A stretch of DNA of 64,000 bases. It comes from Lachnospiraceae bacterium YSD2013. GTDB taxonomy: Bacteria; Bacillota; Clostridia; Lachnospirales; Lachnospiraceae. Both the position numbers and the translations under genes were made by a program. The notes below the pieces were generated by a model. It was not told the DNA's origin. It ran no database searches and worked only from the letters and a program-made list of their open reading frames with translations. This document shows positions 1 through 9,189 of this stretch, one piece after another; the first letter of the stretch is position 1, and each line of letters starts with the position of its first letter. Location of the stretch: contig FMTX01000014.1 in the NCBI GenBank assembly GCA_900100895.1, forward strand, positions 57,468 to 121,467, given 5' to 3'.

Positions 1-632
1 TCAAGGTTAATGAGTGCGGGTGCATTGATAAGGTCGGTAATGCCGGATACTGCCTGCTGCAGTACTTCATCGGCTTTCTTAAGTGCATCCGGGAAAGGAG
101 TGCGCTTATCTATAATCTCAAGTAACTTGTCATTGGGAATAACAACAAGTGTATCAACATTCTCTTTAATACGATCGATACCGCTTATGGCGTTAACCAT
201 ACGCTGACGGGCTTCAAATCTGAAGGGCTTGGTAACTACGCCTACAGTTAAGATACCCATGTCCTTGGCAATCTTGGCAATTACGGGAGCTGCACCTGTA
301 CCGGTTCCGCCGCCCATACCGCATGTAATAAATACCATGTCGGCACCGCGAATGGAAGCCTCAAGTACTTCCGCACTTTCCTCGGCTGCTTTCTCACCGA
401 TTTCGGGCTTGGCGCCTGCGCCGAGTCCTTTTGTAAGTTTCTCACCTATCTGAATAAGTTTGGGGGCTTTGCAAAGCTGAAGTGCCTGCTTATCGGTATT
501 GACACCGATGAATTCGACTCCCCCTATATCCTCTTCTACCATTCTATTTACAGCGTTATTACCTGCTCCGCCTACGCCGATAACTACGATCTTCGCAGCA
601 GATTCCGCTTCATTACTTATAATCTCCAGCAA
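1..632 (-). CDS. ftsZ: Cell division protein FtsZ (3' end outside window)
   Basis: Tubulin-like GTPase that polymerises into the Z ring at midcell. The 210 visible codons give the N-terminal GTPase half: the nucleotide loop [12 protein letters not shown] near residues 20-31 and the tubulin signature [10 protein letters not shown] near residue 107, followed by the conserved [22 protein letters not shown] stretch in broken form. No ATG fits; a TTG at 630-632 is preceded by an AAGGAGG-type ribosome site at 640-646 and starts a protein beginning [11 protein letters not shown], so TTG is the likely start. It lies 89 bases downstream of murD and has its own promoter-like sequence. The C-terminal FtsA/SepF-binding tail is off the window. 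Confidence 0.95.
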   Translation of the reverse strand, partial: MLEIISNEAESAAKIVVIGVGGAGNNAVNRMVEEDIGGVEFIGVNTDKQALQLCKAPKLIQIGEKLTKGLGAGAKPEIGEKAAEESAEVLEASIRGADMVFITCGMGGGTGTGAAPVIAKIAKDMGILTVGVVTKPFRFEARQRMVNAISGIDRIKENVDTLVVIPNDKLLEIIDKRTPFPDALKKADEVLQQAVSGITDLINAPALINL

Positions 633-671
633 GGTATTTCCTCCTTCACTTCACAAAAACTCACCAAGTCT

Positions 672-700
672 ATAATATAATTAAATTGTCAACTTCGCAA
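672..700 (-). promoter_or_regulatory. Putative sigma-A promoter for ftsZ
   Basis: On the minus strand a TTGCGA -35 element (695-700) is followed after exactly 17 bases by TATTAT (672-677), about 40 bases ahead of the ftsZ start. A TTGACA hexamer nearby (686-691) is badly spaced. This would let ftsZ be transcribed independently of the upstream division genes. Confidence 0.5.
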
Positions 701-715
701 CTAAAAATCTGACAT

Positions 716-741
716 AAAAACTTATTTTTTTATAAGTTTTT
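716..741 (-). terminator. Weak AT-only hairpin at the end of murD
   Basis: Ten-base perfect arms (AAAAACTTAT / ATAAGTTTTT) with a six-base loop overlap the last murD codons and stop; the distal arm ends in five U. It has no GC pairs, so it is at best an attenuating terminator ahead of the ftsZ promoter. Confidence 0.3.
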
Positions 742-2011
742 TAAATACGTCACCGCGCTCTTCGAAATTTTTAAAGTATCCGTAACTTGCCGCGGCAGGG
801 CTTAACAGTACCGCTTCTCCCGCTTCCGCTTTGGCCAAAGAAGCCTCTACGGCGCCCTCCAAATCGTTTACAAGTACAGCCTTCGGAGCACTTTCGGACT
901 TATCTAAAGCCTCATACATATCATAAATTCTCTTACCCGATTCATACATGCATACAAGGTATTTGAGACGGCTCTTAGCCACATATTCTACCAGTTCTTC
1001 ATACTCAATTCCGCGTTCCATTCCGCCCACGAGCAGTATAGCGGAATTCTTAATGCTTTCAACCGCACTTATTGCTGACTTAACGGTTGTGGAAATCGAA
1101 TCATCGTAAAAATCTACACCGTGGAAATTGCCTGCGTACTCAAGTCTGTGCGGTAAGGGCTCGAAAGTCTCAAGCGCCTTTATAAAGGTTTCCGCACTTA
1201 CACCATACCTTTTAACCACATCATATACAAAAGCCGCGTTTAAGACGTTGTGTGCGCCTTTAAGCTTAATCGCAGGATAATCTTCAAATGATTTAACAGG
1301 ACTGTCTTCACGAGCCACATACACGGTCTCGGAAGGCGCCTCGCCCCACTCCTCAATTACCTCGGGAAGTGTATAAAGAACATCCGTATTCTTCTGGAAC
1401 TTATATATATTCTTCTTGGCAAGACCATACTTCTCTCTGGTGCCGTAATGATCGAGATGATCCTCATATACATTCAGTAAAACTGCTGTATGAGGAGAAG
1501 TCTTGATATATTCAAGCTGATGACAGGAAAGTTCGATAACTACAACAGTACCTGACTTGATTTCGTCAGCTATATCAAACACAGGAATACCGATATTACC
1601 TGCGAAAACCGTATCCAGACCCGCAGTCTTAAGTACATGATACATAAGTGATGAGGTAGTACTCTTACCCTTAGTACCCGTAATACCGATTATTCTGTCA
1701 CCGAAAGCCTGCATAAACACTTCGGTCTGTGATGTAATCTCGCACTTATACCCGGCGATATCCTTGTTAAGCACGATTCCCGGGGTCTTAAAGACAACAT
1801 CGTAATCATCAAGACAATCAAGATATCCGTCACCGGACACACAGGATACGCCGGCCGGAACATCAGCTGACACATCGCGCTTATCACTGACTGTAAGCGA
1901 CTTGTAACCGCCTGCTTCCATTATTCTTTTGACAGATGACTGACCTTCTCTTCCGTAGCCAAGCACGCACACGCGCTTGCCCGAGATAAGGTCCTTAATA
2001 ATATTTATCAT
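722..2011 (-). CDS. murD: UDP-N-acetylmuramoylalanine--D-glutamate ligase MurD
   Basis: Cytoplasmic ATP-dependent ligase adding D-glutamate to UDP-MurNAc-L-Ala in peptidoglycan precursor synthesis. Visible are the N-terminal Rossmann-like motif VLGYGREG (residues 16-23), the Mur ligase P-loop TGTKGKST (111-118), the central-domain motif EDHLDHYG, and a C-terminal domain with LPHRLE and DDSISTT. At 429 residues it is slightly shorter than the usual 440-460 but has all three domains. It starts 18 bases after ftsQ with AGAGAGG as ribosome site. Placement after ftsQ rather than directly after mraY is a rearrangement of the common Bacillus order. Confidence 0.93.
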   Translation of the reverse strand: MINIIKDLISGKRVCVLGYGREGQSSVKRIMEAGGYKSLTVSDKRDVSADVPAGVSCVSGDGYLDCLDDYDVVFKTPGIVLNKDIAGYKCEITSQTEVFMQAFGDRIIGITGTKGKSTTSSLMYHVLKTAGLDTVFAGNIGIPVFDIADEIKSGTVVVIELSCHQLEYIKTSPHTAVLLNVYEDHLDHYGTREKYGLAKKNIYKFQKNTDVLYTLPEVIEEWGEAPSETVYVAREDSPVKSFEDYPAIKLKGAHNVLNAAFVYDVVKRYGVSAETFIKALETFEPLPHRLEYAGNFHGVDFYDDSISTTVKSAISAVESIKNSAILLVGGMERGIEYEELVEYVAKSRLKYLVCMYESGKRIYDMYEALDKSESAPKAVLVNDLEGAVEASLAKAEAGEAVLLSPAAASYGYFKNFEERGDVFKKLIKK

Positions 2012-2029
2012 TTACGTTAAAGCCTCTCT

Positions 2030-2839
2030 TTAGGGAGCAGTCGATTCCTCTCCGGATTCTTCCGGTTGATTATCGACGGGCATATCAGGCGAATCTTCTT
2101 CTTTTTCAAAAGAAGTTCTCTTCGTGGACTCGTCGTAATTCTCCATGCGAAGTGTTCCCTTCATTCCTTCAAGTTTCGAAAGAATGGCATTTAAATTCAT
2201 AATCTTAATGTCTAAGTCTTTTTCTTTGCCTAACTTAATGGTAATGTCGCCTTTGTAAAGCGTAACCTCGTCAAAGCCCGAAAAATAAATCTTCTCGGCA
2301 TCAACTTCGTATTTCTCCATAAGCTTGGTTATGTTTAATACTTTCAGGAAAAGGTCTTCGTCCTTGGCCGGAAGCTTCTCGTGAAGTACCACATAGTCAA
2401 AATCAATTCCCACAACCTCGGGTATTCCGTCGGTTCTCTCTTCCGAAGCCTCCACCACAATACCGTCTTTGTCAAAATAAATGTACTTACCGAGATACTC
2501 GACATATCCCGCAAGGGCCTTTTCATAAACGGTAATCTTGACAGAATCTTTGGAAAGAATCTTAACGTTGATGGTCTCGACAAAAGGAATGTCGGTGACT
2601 TCTTTGTTCTTGTACTTGTGGGAAAGATACAAGGAATTGTCACCGTAGTCTCCTGTCATTATGAGTTCTTTGATTTCATCGTCGGTATAGTGAACGTTAC
2701 CCTCCACGTATACATTGACGACTCTATATGTCTCTAAAAGATACTTGTAGGTGAAATACCCTGCAAGAGAAAGAACTGCAAATACAAATAAAACTATCAG
2801 TATCGGCGAGACTCTTTTACGATTCTTAGCTTTCTTCAT
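2030..2839 (-). CDS. ftsQ: Cell division protein FtsQ/DivIB
   Basis: Bitopic division protein that bridges FtsL/FtsB and the septal synthase. It has a short basic cytoplasmic N-terminus (KKAKNRKR), one membrane helix around residues 12-33, a POTRA-type domain beginning VVNVYVEGN near residue 36, and a beta domain. The acidic, proline-rich C-terminal tail (about residues 240-269) is typical of Gram-positive DivIB. The start overlaps the end of ftsW by 14 bases, indicating translational coupling. Sequence conservation in this family is low, so the assignment rests on topology, POTRA-like segment and position. Confidence 0.88.
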   Translation of the reverse strand: MKKAKNRKRVSPILIVLFVFAVLSLAGYFTYKYLLETYRVVNVYVEGNVHYTDDEIKELIMTGDYGDNSLYLSHKYKNKEVTDIPFVETINVKILSKDSVKITVYEKALAGYVEYLGKYIYFDKDGIVVEASEERTDGIPEVVGIDFDYVVLHEKLPAKDEDLFLKVLNITKLMEKYEVDAEKIYFSGFDEVTLYKGDITIKLGKEKDLDIKIMNLNAILSKLEGMKGTLRMENYDESTKRTSFEKEEDSPDMPVDNQPEESGEESTAP

Positions 2840-4034
2840 GAGTCTCTTCCTCTTTCACGCGTCGTTTCTTCTTAACGGGAGGTGCATCTTTAAAGTCGCA
2901 GTCTCTCGCAATGCGCATTACTATGCCCATTTCCGCCAAAAGAAAGATTACACTGGAGCCGCCGTAGCTTATGAAAGGAAGCGCAATACCGGTATTGGGA
3001 ATGGTATTGGTAACAACGGCTATATTAAGTATAACCTGCATCGCAATATGTGTGAAAACACCGCATAAAAGCAGGTTCTCGTAAGTATTCGTAATGTGTG
3101 ATGAAATATCTCTTATGCGCCAAAGCATAAGAATAAACATGATAATAATCGCAAGGCCGCCGAAAAGGCCCAGTTCCTCACAGATAATCGAAAAAATCAT
3201 ATCGTTGTGAGCTTCGGGAAGGAAGCCTAACTTCTGCATACTCTTGCCGAGTCCCTTACCCCAGATTCCGCCGGAACCGATACCGTAAAGTGACTGTATA
3301 GGCTGGAAGCCCTTACCATCCGCATATGCCTCGGGATTAAGCCACGCAAGTACACGCTCGCCTCTGAATCCCAAATGAAGCTTGTCGGGGAACTTAACAA
3401 GCGCTATAAAAGCAATCACACCGATTATGGCCACTCCGACAAGAATAATATAAGGTCTTAAATTCTTCTTCTCCGAAAGAGTAATCATCATAAAAGCTAT
3501 ACCGCCCACAATAAATGCGGAACTGAAGTTATCCGTAAGAAAATAGATAACGCCGCTTAAAAGGGCAGCCGGAGCCAGTGTGACAAGGATTCCGCCCCAG
3601 GAACGACGGCTGTTCGGAGTCATCCTGTCGATAAGCGTTGCGGATGTAATAATAACACCAATCTTCGCAATTTCGGCAGGCTGAATTGACAATCCGAAAA
3701 TGTATATCCATCTTCTGGCACCGTGGGATTCGTGACCAAGTCCCGTAAGTACCAGGAATATTGATGCCAAAGAAACAAAATAAATAAGCGGAGCAAGCTT
3801 CTTGTAAAGCTCCGTAGGAATAAAGCTTACAACAGTCATAACCGCAAGTCCCAGTACGACCGCTATCGCCTGCTTCCTAAGGAAATACAGCCCGTCTCCG
3901 TCATAATTAAGGGATGACACATAAGAGCTTGTGGAATAAATCATTACAAGCCCGAATCCAAGCAAAAAGAGCACGATAAATAAAAGCAGATAGTCAAAGT
4001 ATCTTCTGTTCTTTACCTGTCTTTTGTCTCCCAT
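2826..4034 (-). CDS. ftsW: SEDS-family peptidoglycan glycosyltransferase FtsW
   Basis: Polytopic membrane glycosyltransferase (about ten helices) that polymerises lipid II at the septum with its class B PBP partner. Family hallmarks present: GHESHGARRWI near residue 100, the large extracellular loop segment LPEAHNDMIFSIICEELG, and the C-terminal ISYGGSS motif. The basic tail KKKRRVKEEE is cytoplasmic. Because it sits in the dcw cluster directly after mraY, FtsW is preferred over RodA or the sporulation paralogue SpoVE, which cannot be separated by sequence reading alone. No murG follows it, unlike many Firmicutes. Confidence 0.92.
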   Translation of the reverse strand: MGDKRQVKNRRYFDYLLLFIVLFLLGFGLVMIYSTSSYVSSLNYDGDGLYFLRKQAIAVVLGLAVMTVVSFIPTELYKKLAPLIYFVSLASIFLVLTGLGHESHGARRWIYIFGLSIQPAEIAKIGVIITSATLIDRMTPNSRRSWGGILVTLAPAALLSGVIYFLTDNFSSAFIVGGIAFMMITLSEKKNLRPYIILVGVAIIGVIAFIALVKFPDKLHLGFRGERVLAWLNPEAYADGKGFQPIQSLYGIGSGGIWGKGLGKSMQKLGFLPEAHNDMIFSIICEELGLFGGLAIIIMFILMLWRIRDISSHITNTYENLLLCGVFTHIAMQVILNIAVVTNTIPNTGIALPFISYGGSSVIFLLAEMGIVMRIARDCDFKDAPPVKKKRRVKEEETHEES

Positions 4035-4062
4035 GTTCCGAAAATCTCCCGTGTATCAAAAA

Positions 4063-5034
4063 TTAAAATGCTATCGTAGGAATAAACAATAACGATACCG
4101 CGCAAAGTACGGCGGTAACGGTTGCAAATACCGCAACAACCTTAGCCTCGGTCCATCCGCCGAGCTCAAAGTGATGATGAATAGGTGTCATTCTGAAAAT
4201 CCTCTTACCGTGAGTAAGCTTAAAGTATGTCACCTGAATAATAACGCTTAAAACTTCCACAAAATAAATCAATGCGAAAATCGGCAGATACAACTGCAAA
4301 TGAAGCTTAATCGCAAGTCCCGCCACAAGAGCACCGAGCGCAAGCGATCCTGTATCTCCCATGAATACCATGGCCTTGTTGACGTTGAACATAAGAAAAC
4401 CCAACAATGCTCCGAGGAAAATAGCGGGAAGCACTGCCACCTCTGACTTTAACCCAATTGCAGTCACCAAAAAGAAAGTCATAATAGCGCTTGTAACGGT
4501 AGTCTCAAGGCCATCCACACCATCGGTAAAGTTCGAGCCGTTAACGGTTCCGACTATGATGAATATCGTTACGGGAATCGCCAAAACACCGAAATTAACG
4601 GTAGACTCGCCCATGAAAGGAACAAATGCATCAAAGCTCCACGAATCGCTCTTAGTCATATAAAAGCAAAATGCTCCTGCCGCAATAAGCTGCAATACAA
4701 GCTTCTGCCATACTCTAAGACCGTCTGCGCGCTTAAGAACCACTTTCAAAAAGTCATCGATAAATCCTATTACGCCAAAAGCAATTGTCAAAAGAAAAAT
4801 CGGAAGAATTTCCGGATAATCTTTCACACAAAAAGCCATCACTATTGCAGCCGAAATAAGATATATGAACGCACCCATAACAGGAGTTCCGTTCTTCTTA
4901 AGATGAGTTTGCGGTCCGTCGTCTCTTACGGTCTGACCAGCCTTAATACGCCTGAGAATGGGCAATATTACAGGTCCCAATACTATACTTAACAAAAATG
5001 CTGCAAGTGATGCAATCAAAATGGTGCTTTTCAT
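4063..5034 (-). CDS. mraY: Phospho-N-acetylmuramoyl-pentapeptide-transferase MraY
   Basis: Integral membrane enzyme transferring phospho-MurNAc-pentapeptide to undecaprenyl phosphate to form lipid I. The 323-residue length is normal. Catalytic and binding signatures are intact: DDFLK (residues 93-97), NFTDGVDGLE (168-177), FMGDTGSLALG near 225, and the histidine motif PIHHHFELGG near 285. About ten hydrophobic helices are predicted. It is separated by 8 bases from the PBP gene upstream and by 28 from ftsW downstream. Confidence 0.96.
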   Translation of the reverse strand: MKSTILIASLAAFLLSIVLGPVILPILRRIKAGQTVRDDGPQTHLKKNGTPVMGAFIYLISAAIVMAFCVKDYPEILPIFLLTIAFGVIGFIDDFLKVVLKRADGLRVWQKLVLQLIAAGAFCFYMTKSDSWSFDAFVPFMGESTVNFGVLAIPVTIFIIVGTVNGSNFTDGVDGLETTVTSAIMTFFLVTAIGLKSEVAVLPAIFLGALLGFLMFNVNKAMVFMGDTGSLALGALVAGLAIKLHLQLYLPIFALIYFVEVLSVIIQVTYFKLTHGKRIFRMTPIHHHFELGGWTEAKVVAVFATVTAVLCAVSLLFIPTIAF

Positions 5035-5042
5035 AATAAAAA

Positions 5043-7055
5043 CTAATTATCTCCTTCGGGGTTATTGGCGGAGGCGTCGGCCTCGGCGTCTTCTTTCTCC
5101 ACACGGTTGGTGTAGATTGAAAGTTCAAGTGCAAGGAGCTCTTCTCGTTCTTTGTCCGAAACTTCCTCGGTCATGGGGATGTTAAGGTAGGGAAGAATCT
5201 CCGTTAAAATCTGTCTTGAAATGATGGATGAGTACTTGGCATCGTCCTGCTCGCGTACGTTGGGACGGTCTACTACCACGTAGCATATAATCTCGGGATC
5301 GTCAGCAGGCGCATGGCACATAAAGGAAACCACGTACTCGCCGTTATCACGCGGAACCGTCTCCGCAGTACCTGTCTTACCGCCTATCGAGTATCCCGCG
5401 GGCTTAGCACGCCAGCCGGTACCGTCGGTAACAACAGCGTTACAATATTCGATAATCTTCTCCGATGTGGAAGAAGAAACGATTTGCTTAATAAGTCTGG
5501 GCTCAATGTTCTTAACAACAGAGCCGCTCGGTGAAAGAATCTTAGACACAACGTGGGGCTCATAGTAATATCCGCCGTTAACAAGTGCCGCGTAACCTGC
5601 AGCCATCTGAATCATGGTAACGTTAAAGCCCTGACCGAAGCTGGCGGTTGCAAGCTCCGTCTCATTCATGGACTTTTCATTGAATACAAGTCCGTCGGTA
5701 CGGCTCTCGCCCGCAAGGTCGATATTGGTCTTAAGTCCTAAATTAAATATATTCTGATAATCAAGGAATGTCTCCTTACCGATCTGAGCCGCCATCTGCA
5801 TAAGAGCTACGTTACAAGACTTTGCCACGGCTTCTTTGACCGTTAAGTTACCTTCGGCTTTACGTCCGTGACAGTAAATCTTGTGGTCGGCCACCTGAAG
5901 GAAACCGCCGCAGTAATAGCTTTCGGAACCGTTCATCTTACCGGACTCAAGGCCCATGGCAACCGTGAACGGCTTCATAACGGAACCGGGCTCATAAGTA
6001 TCGGTAATGCAGAAGTTCTTCCAAAGCTTATCGTATGCGTCCTTAAGAGTACCGTCCGCTTCCATTTGCTTAATCTGCTCATCTGTGTAAAGATGGCTGA
6101 TATTCATGGTATCGTTAAGATCGTATGTGGGGTAGCTTGCCATCGCAAGAATCTCGCCCGAATCGGCACGCATTACGATACAGCCTACATTATTGGCACC
6201 GAGGCCCTCTCGGTAGTTGTTCTTGTACTCTTCGCAGAAGTTCTTAAGGTGCTTCTCGACTATCATCTGGACATTGGTGTCGATGGTAGTAACAAGTGTA
6301 TTGCCGTCAACCGCAGGAATAGTGGTAACTTCTACGGTGGTCTCGTCGCTTAAATATCCGTACTTTCTGCCGGAAGTACCGGTTAAGATGTCGTTGTAAT
6401 ATTCTTCAAGTCCGTAAGACGCCTGACCTTCGGACTTGGAAAAACCGATTAAATCGCAAGCCAGAGTCTTCTGGGGATAGTATCTTACGTAATATTTCTC
6501 AAACCAGACGCCCTTAACGTTGGAATCGTACAAAGAATCCTTCTCCTGACCTGCCTCGGGCACGGTGATATAGGGAAGGAAACGGCTCATTTCCTCGTAA
6601 GTTACATCTTTCTTAACTACATAGTACTGTGAGTCGGGATTGGAATCCATATAGTCCGTAAGCGTCTTACGGTCGGTGCCGAATATCGTACAAATCGCGT
6701 CTACAGATGCGTTGCGGACATCGCTACTGCCCTTCTGCTCGTCCGACTGTCTTATCTGCTTGGTATCAAGAATAACGTTGTAACGCTCTTCACTCGCCGC
6801 AAGAACATTACCGTTACAGTCCAAAATCTCGCCGCGCTTGGCGTTTATAACCTTGGAATCGTAAGATTGCTGAGATAAAACCTTCTGCCTGTATTCGTTT
6901 TTATTGTCTCTTGTAATGGCAAAAAGTCTGAAGCTTAAACCAACAAAAGCCAGGAGCACTACAATAAAGAATACTCCCAGCCTGGTTGATATACCTCTTG
7001 CATTGGCGCGTTTTCTCGCCAAAGCTTTTTTCATCTGTTCATCTTTTCTATCCAA
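5043..7055 (-). CDS. ftsI: Class B penicillin-binding protein (FtsI/PBP2x type)
   Basis: Septal transpeptidase that crosslinks peptidoglycan together with FtsW. One membrane helix lies at about residues 27-47; the PBP dimerisation domain follows, starting INAKRGEILDCNGNVLA. The transpeptidase domain carries SVMK (nucleophile S358), SCN (413-415) and KTGTAE (560-565). The protein ends in an acidic tail (EKEDAEADASANNPEGDN) without PASTA repeats, in contrast with PBP2x/SpoVD of several Firmicutes. The cluster position between ftsL and mraY supports division rather than elongation or sporulation use, although a SpoVD role is not excluded. Confidence 0.93.
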   Translation of the reverse strand: MDRKDEQMKKALARKRANARGISTRLGVFFIVVLLAFVGLSFRLFAITRDNKNEYRQKVLSQQSYDSKVINAKRGEILDCNGNVLAASEERYNVILDTKQIRQSDEQKGSSDVRNASVDAICTIFGTDRKTLTDYMDSNPDSQYYVVKKDVTYEEMSRFLPYITVPEAGQEKDSLYDSNVKGVWFEKYYVRYYPQKTLACDLIGFSKSEGQASYGLEEYYNDILTGTSGRKYGYLSDETTVEVTTIPAVDGNTLVTTIDTNVQMIVEKHLKNFCEEYKNNYREGLGANNVGCIVMRADSGEILAMASYPTYDLNDTMNISHLYTDEQIKQMEADGTLKDAYDKLWKNFCITDTYEPGSVMKPFTVAMGLESGKMNGSESYYCGGFLQVADHKIYCHGRKAEGNLTVKEAVAKSCNVALMQMAAQIGKETFLDYQNIFNLGLKTNIDLAGESRTDGLVFNEKSMNETELATASFGQGFNVTMIQMAAGYAALVNGGYYYEPHVVSKILSPSGSVVKNIEPRLIKQIVSSSTSEKIIEYCNAVVTDGTGWRAKPAGYSIGGKTGTAETVPRDNGEYVVSFMCHAPADDPEIICYVVVDRPNVREQDDAKYSSIISRQILTEILPYLNIPMTEEVSDKEREELLALELSIYTNRVEKEDAEADASANNPEGDN

Positions 7056-7070
7056 AACAAATACCCATCA

Positions 7071-7529
7071 TCAATCTGACAGGCCTGTAAGCTGCCTCAC
7101 ATAATCGCTGTTCTCTCTGGTATAGCTAACGATCTGGTCTTCGGAAGCATAGACCATGCCAAGTTCTTCGATTGCGACTTGTCTAATGTAATCATAGTCA
7201 ACCGCATTTACAATTTTACTATACTCGTCGTCATTTGCAAGTGTCAAATTGTTGAGAGTCTGTTCGTAGTATGCAATATCATCAACCATTGTTGTGATAT
7301 CGTTCTGAAGCTTTAAGTAAGATACCAAAGAAGCCGCAAGCACAACAACAGCAAGACCCAAGAATGCCACGTATAAAAAGCCCATGCTCATCTTACTCTG
7401 CTTCTTAAGTTCGCCTCTGTACTCTCTTAAAGGCTCGCCTGTGGGTCTTTCCTTAAGTGCCTCTCTTACGTCGATATTTCTTGCAAGATTGTCTCTCATG
7501 TAGTTGTTCTTGTAGCTTGTTCTTGCCAT
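7071..7529 (-). CDS. ftsL: FtsL-like septum protein
   Basis: Small bitopic protein: basic N-terminal cytoplasmic part (about 70 residues), one membrane helix about residues 65-87 (GFLYVAFLGLAVVVLAAS), then a short extracellular coiled coil (KLQNDITTMVDDIAYYEQTLNNL) broken here into its obvious heptads, and a C-terminal Ile-Glu-Glu-Leu-Gly-Met motif (IEELGMVY) common in FtsL. The ribosome site AAAGGAAG lies inside the end of rsmH and the genes are separated by 3 bases. Function is inferred from topology and invariable location between rsmH and the PBP gene; the primary sequence itself is poorly conserved. Confidence 0.85.
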   Translation of the reverse strand: MARTSYKNNYMRDNLARNIDVREALKERPTGEPLREYRGELKKQSKMSMGFLYVAFLGLAVVVLAASLVSYLKLQNDITTMVDDIAYYEQTLNNLTLANDDEYSKIVNAVDYDYIRQVAIEELGMVYASEDQIVSYTRENSDYVRQLTGLSD

Positions 7530-7532
7530 TTC

Positions 7533-8468
7533 TTACTTCCTTTCGAATACGCGAAGCTTCGCGCTTTTTGATCTTGAGTTAACTTCAAGTTCCTCATCGG
7601 ATGGAACTATCGGTTTCTTGGTAACTACCGTGCCCTTTGATACGTTGCCGCATACACATACGGGAAAGTTCTTGGGGCAGGTGCAGGGGTCTTCATTCTT
7701 TTTAAAAGAAGTCTTTACTATCCTGTCTTCCAAAGAATGGAATGTTATAATCGAAAGTCTTCCGCCGGGATTTAAGAAATCTATCATTTCATCAAGTGAA
7801 TCCCTTAATACGTCAAGCTCGTGATTACATTCAATTCTTATAGCCTGGAAGGTTCTCTTTGAAGGATGTCCTCCCTCTACCCTCATCTTCATGGGTATTG
7901 CGGCTTTGATTATGTCGTTAAGTTCGTAGGTCGTTTCAATCGGTTTGATTTCTCTGGCCTGAACTATGTGTTTGGCAATGTTCTGTGCGAATTTGTCTTC
8001 GCCATAGTCTCTTATGATTCTGAAGAGTTCTTTAATCGAGTATGTATTGACTATGTCGTAAGCCGTAAGCTTCTGACGTCTGTCCATTCTCATGTCGAGT
8101 GCCGAATTCGCTTTGTAGGAAAAACCTCTCTCTGCGGTATCAAGCTGGTAAGAAGAGACGCCTAAGTCAAGTACTATACCGTCCACTCCCCCAATGCCTT
8201 TCTCTTTAAGGATGCTCACTGCGTCCTTATAGTTAGCACGGATTGCCGTGATTCTCTCGCTGTAATCTTTGAGTCGCTCCGTCGCTGCCTCGATGGCTGC
8301 TTCGTCCTGGTCTATTCCGTAGAGGTGACCGCCTTCTGTAAGGCGCTTGGCGATTTCAAAAGAATGTCCGCCGCCGCCCAGTGTTCCGTCTACGTATATT
8401 CCGTCGGGCTTAATGTTCAAGGATTCAATTGTTTCATGAAGCATTACCGAATAGTGATTAAATTCCAT
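7533..8468 (-). CDS. rsmH: 16S rRNA (cytosine1402-N4)-methyltransferase RsmH
   Basis: SAM-dependent methyltransferase acting on N4 of C1402 in 16S rRNA. Length 311 is standard. Family motifs: [11 protein letters not shown] at the N-terminus, SAM-binding [10 protein letters not shown] (about 28-37), [24 protein letters not shown], the segment [13 protein letters not shown] and [13 protein letters not shown] cysteine-rich stretch [13 protein letters not shown] precedes the C-terminus, as usual in Firmicutes members. It begins 15 bases after mraZ with ribosome site AAGAGGA. This gene was formerly called mraW. Confidence 0.96.
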   Translation of the reverse strand: MEFNHYSVMLHETIESLNIKPDGIYVDGTLGGGGHSFEIAKRLTEGGHLYGIDQDEAAIEAATERLKDYSERITAIRANYKDAVSILKEKGIGGVDGIVLDLGVSSYQLDTAERGFSYKANSALDMRMDRRQKLTAYDIVNTYSIKELFRIIRDYGEDKFAQNIAKHIVQAREIKPIETTYELNDIIKAAIPMKMRVEGGHPSKRTFQAIRIECNHELDVLRDSLDEMIDFLNPGGRLSIITFHSLEDRIVKTSFKKNEDPCTCPKNFPVCVCGNVSKGTVVTKKPIVPSDEELEVNSRSKSAKLRVFERK

Positions 8469-8483
8469 TCAAATCCTCTTATC

Positions 8484-8909
8484 TTAAATTCCCAGGTCTG
8501 ACATCTTCTCAGCAATTGCTTCCATGTCATCCACTGCCGAAGCTTCCTCGTATTTGTCCTTGCTCCAGATTTCGATTCGTCCCGCAACTCCGATAAGCAC
8601 TACGTCTTTATCAAGTCCCGCGAAGGTTCTTAAAACCTGAGGAAGAAGTATTCTTCCCTGCTTGTCTATCTCTACCGAAGCGGCACCGGCAAGCATGAAT
8701 CTCTGGAACTGTCGAGCGTCCTTGTTGGTAAGCGGTAAAGCACGGAGCTTGTCCTCGAATACCTGCCACTCGGAGTTGTTATATCCGAAAAGACATCCGT
8801 CAAGGCCTCTGGTAACCACAAACTCGTTACCAAGCTCCTCCCTGAACTTAGCGGGGATAATCAGTCTGCCTTTTTCATCGATTGTATGGTTATATTCACC
8901 TTTAAACAT
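8484..8909 (-). CDS. mraZ: Transcriptional regulator MraZ
   Basis: Ring-forming DNA-binding repressor of the dcw cluster. Two AbrB-like swapped-hairpin domains are visible: the first at residues 1-60 with [19 protein letters not shown] split around the DKGR motif, the second near residues 75-120 with [11 protein letters not shown]. It is the first gene of the cluster and is preceded by five evenly spaced GTGGK boxes, the known type of MraZ operator, so autoregulation is likely. The ribosome site is weak (AGGT about 13 bases ahead of ATG). Confidence 0.95.
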   Translation of the reverse strand: MFKGEYNHTIDEKGRLIIPAKFREELGNEFVVTRGLDGCLFGYNNSEWQVFEDKLRALPLTNKDARQFQRFMLAGAASVEIDKQGRILLPQVLRTFAGLDKDVVLIGVAGRIEIWSKDKYEEASAVDDMEAIAEKMSDLGI

Positions 8910-8945
8910 TTGTGACCGATTACCTCGTTATGTGGGTTCAAATTT

Positions 8946-8991
8946 ACCACTTTCACCCACTTAAATACCACTTTCTACCACTTACAACCAC
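8946..8991 (-). promoter_or_regulatory. MraZ operator: five GTGGT/GTGGG boxes
   Basis: Read on the minus strand, GTGGT occurs at 8987-8991, 8977-8981 and 8967-8971, GTGGG at 8956-8960 and GTGGT at 8946-8950. Steps are 10, 10, 11 and 10 bases, one helical turn each. Three boxes are preceded by AA(A), matching the AAAGTGK-type sites described for Firmicutes/Mollicutes MraZ. The boxes begin immediately after the -10 element, the position expected for repression. Confidence 0.8.
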
Positions 8992-9020
8992 ATTTTATAA
9001 TAAAATACATCGGAATGCAA
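8992..9020 (-). promoter_or_regulatory. Promoter of the mraZ division cluster
   Basis: TTGCAT (9015-9020) and TAAAAT (8992-8997) on the minus strand are separated by exactly 17 bases and directly abut the MraZ boxes. No other convincing promoter lies between the ychF terminator and mraZ. Confidence 0.6.
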
Positions 9021-9078
9021 GTGTTTTCAAGTTAATTTTTCGTTGATAATACGCCATTTCTTGGCATTTTTTAGGCGC

Positions 9079-9111
9079 AAAAAAAGCGTCCCCAAGATAT
9101 TGGGAACGCTT
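9079..9111 (-). terminator. Rho-independent terminator after ychF
   Basis: Minus-strand hairpin AAGCGTTCCCAA/TTGGGGACGCTT (one internal mismatch, four-base loop) followed by a run of T. It separates ychF from the mraZ promoter. The 280-base spacer 8910-9189 holds only this terminator, the mraZ promoter and the MraZ boxes. Confidence 0.85.
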
Positions 9112-9189
9112 ATTAAATCACGTACAATATTTAGTTTTTATTAATAATTACCGAAAAACCTTATTAAAATTCGTGAATTATTTTTTCTT

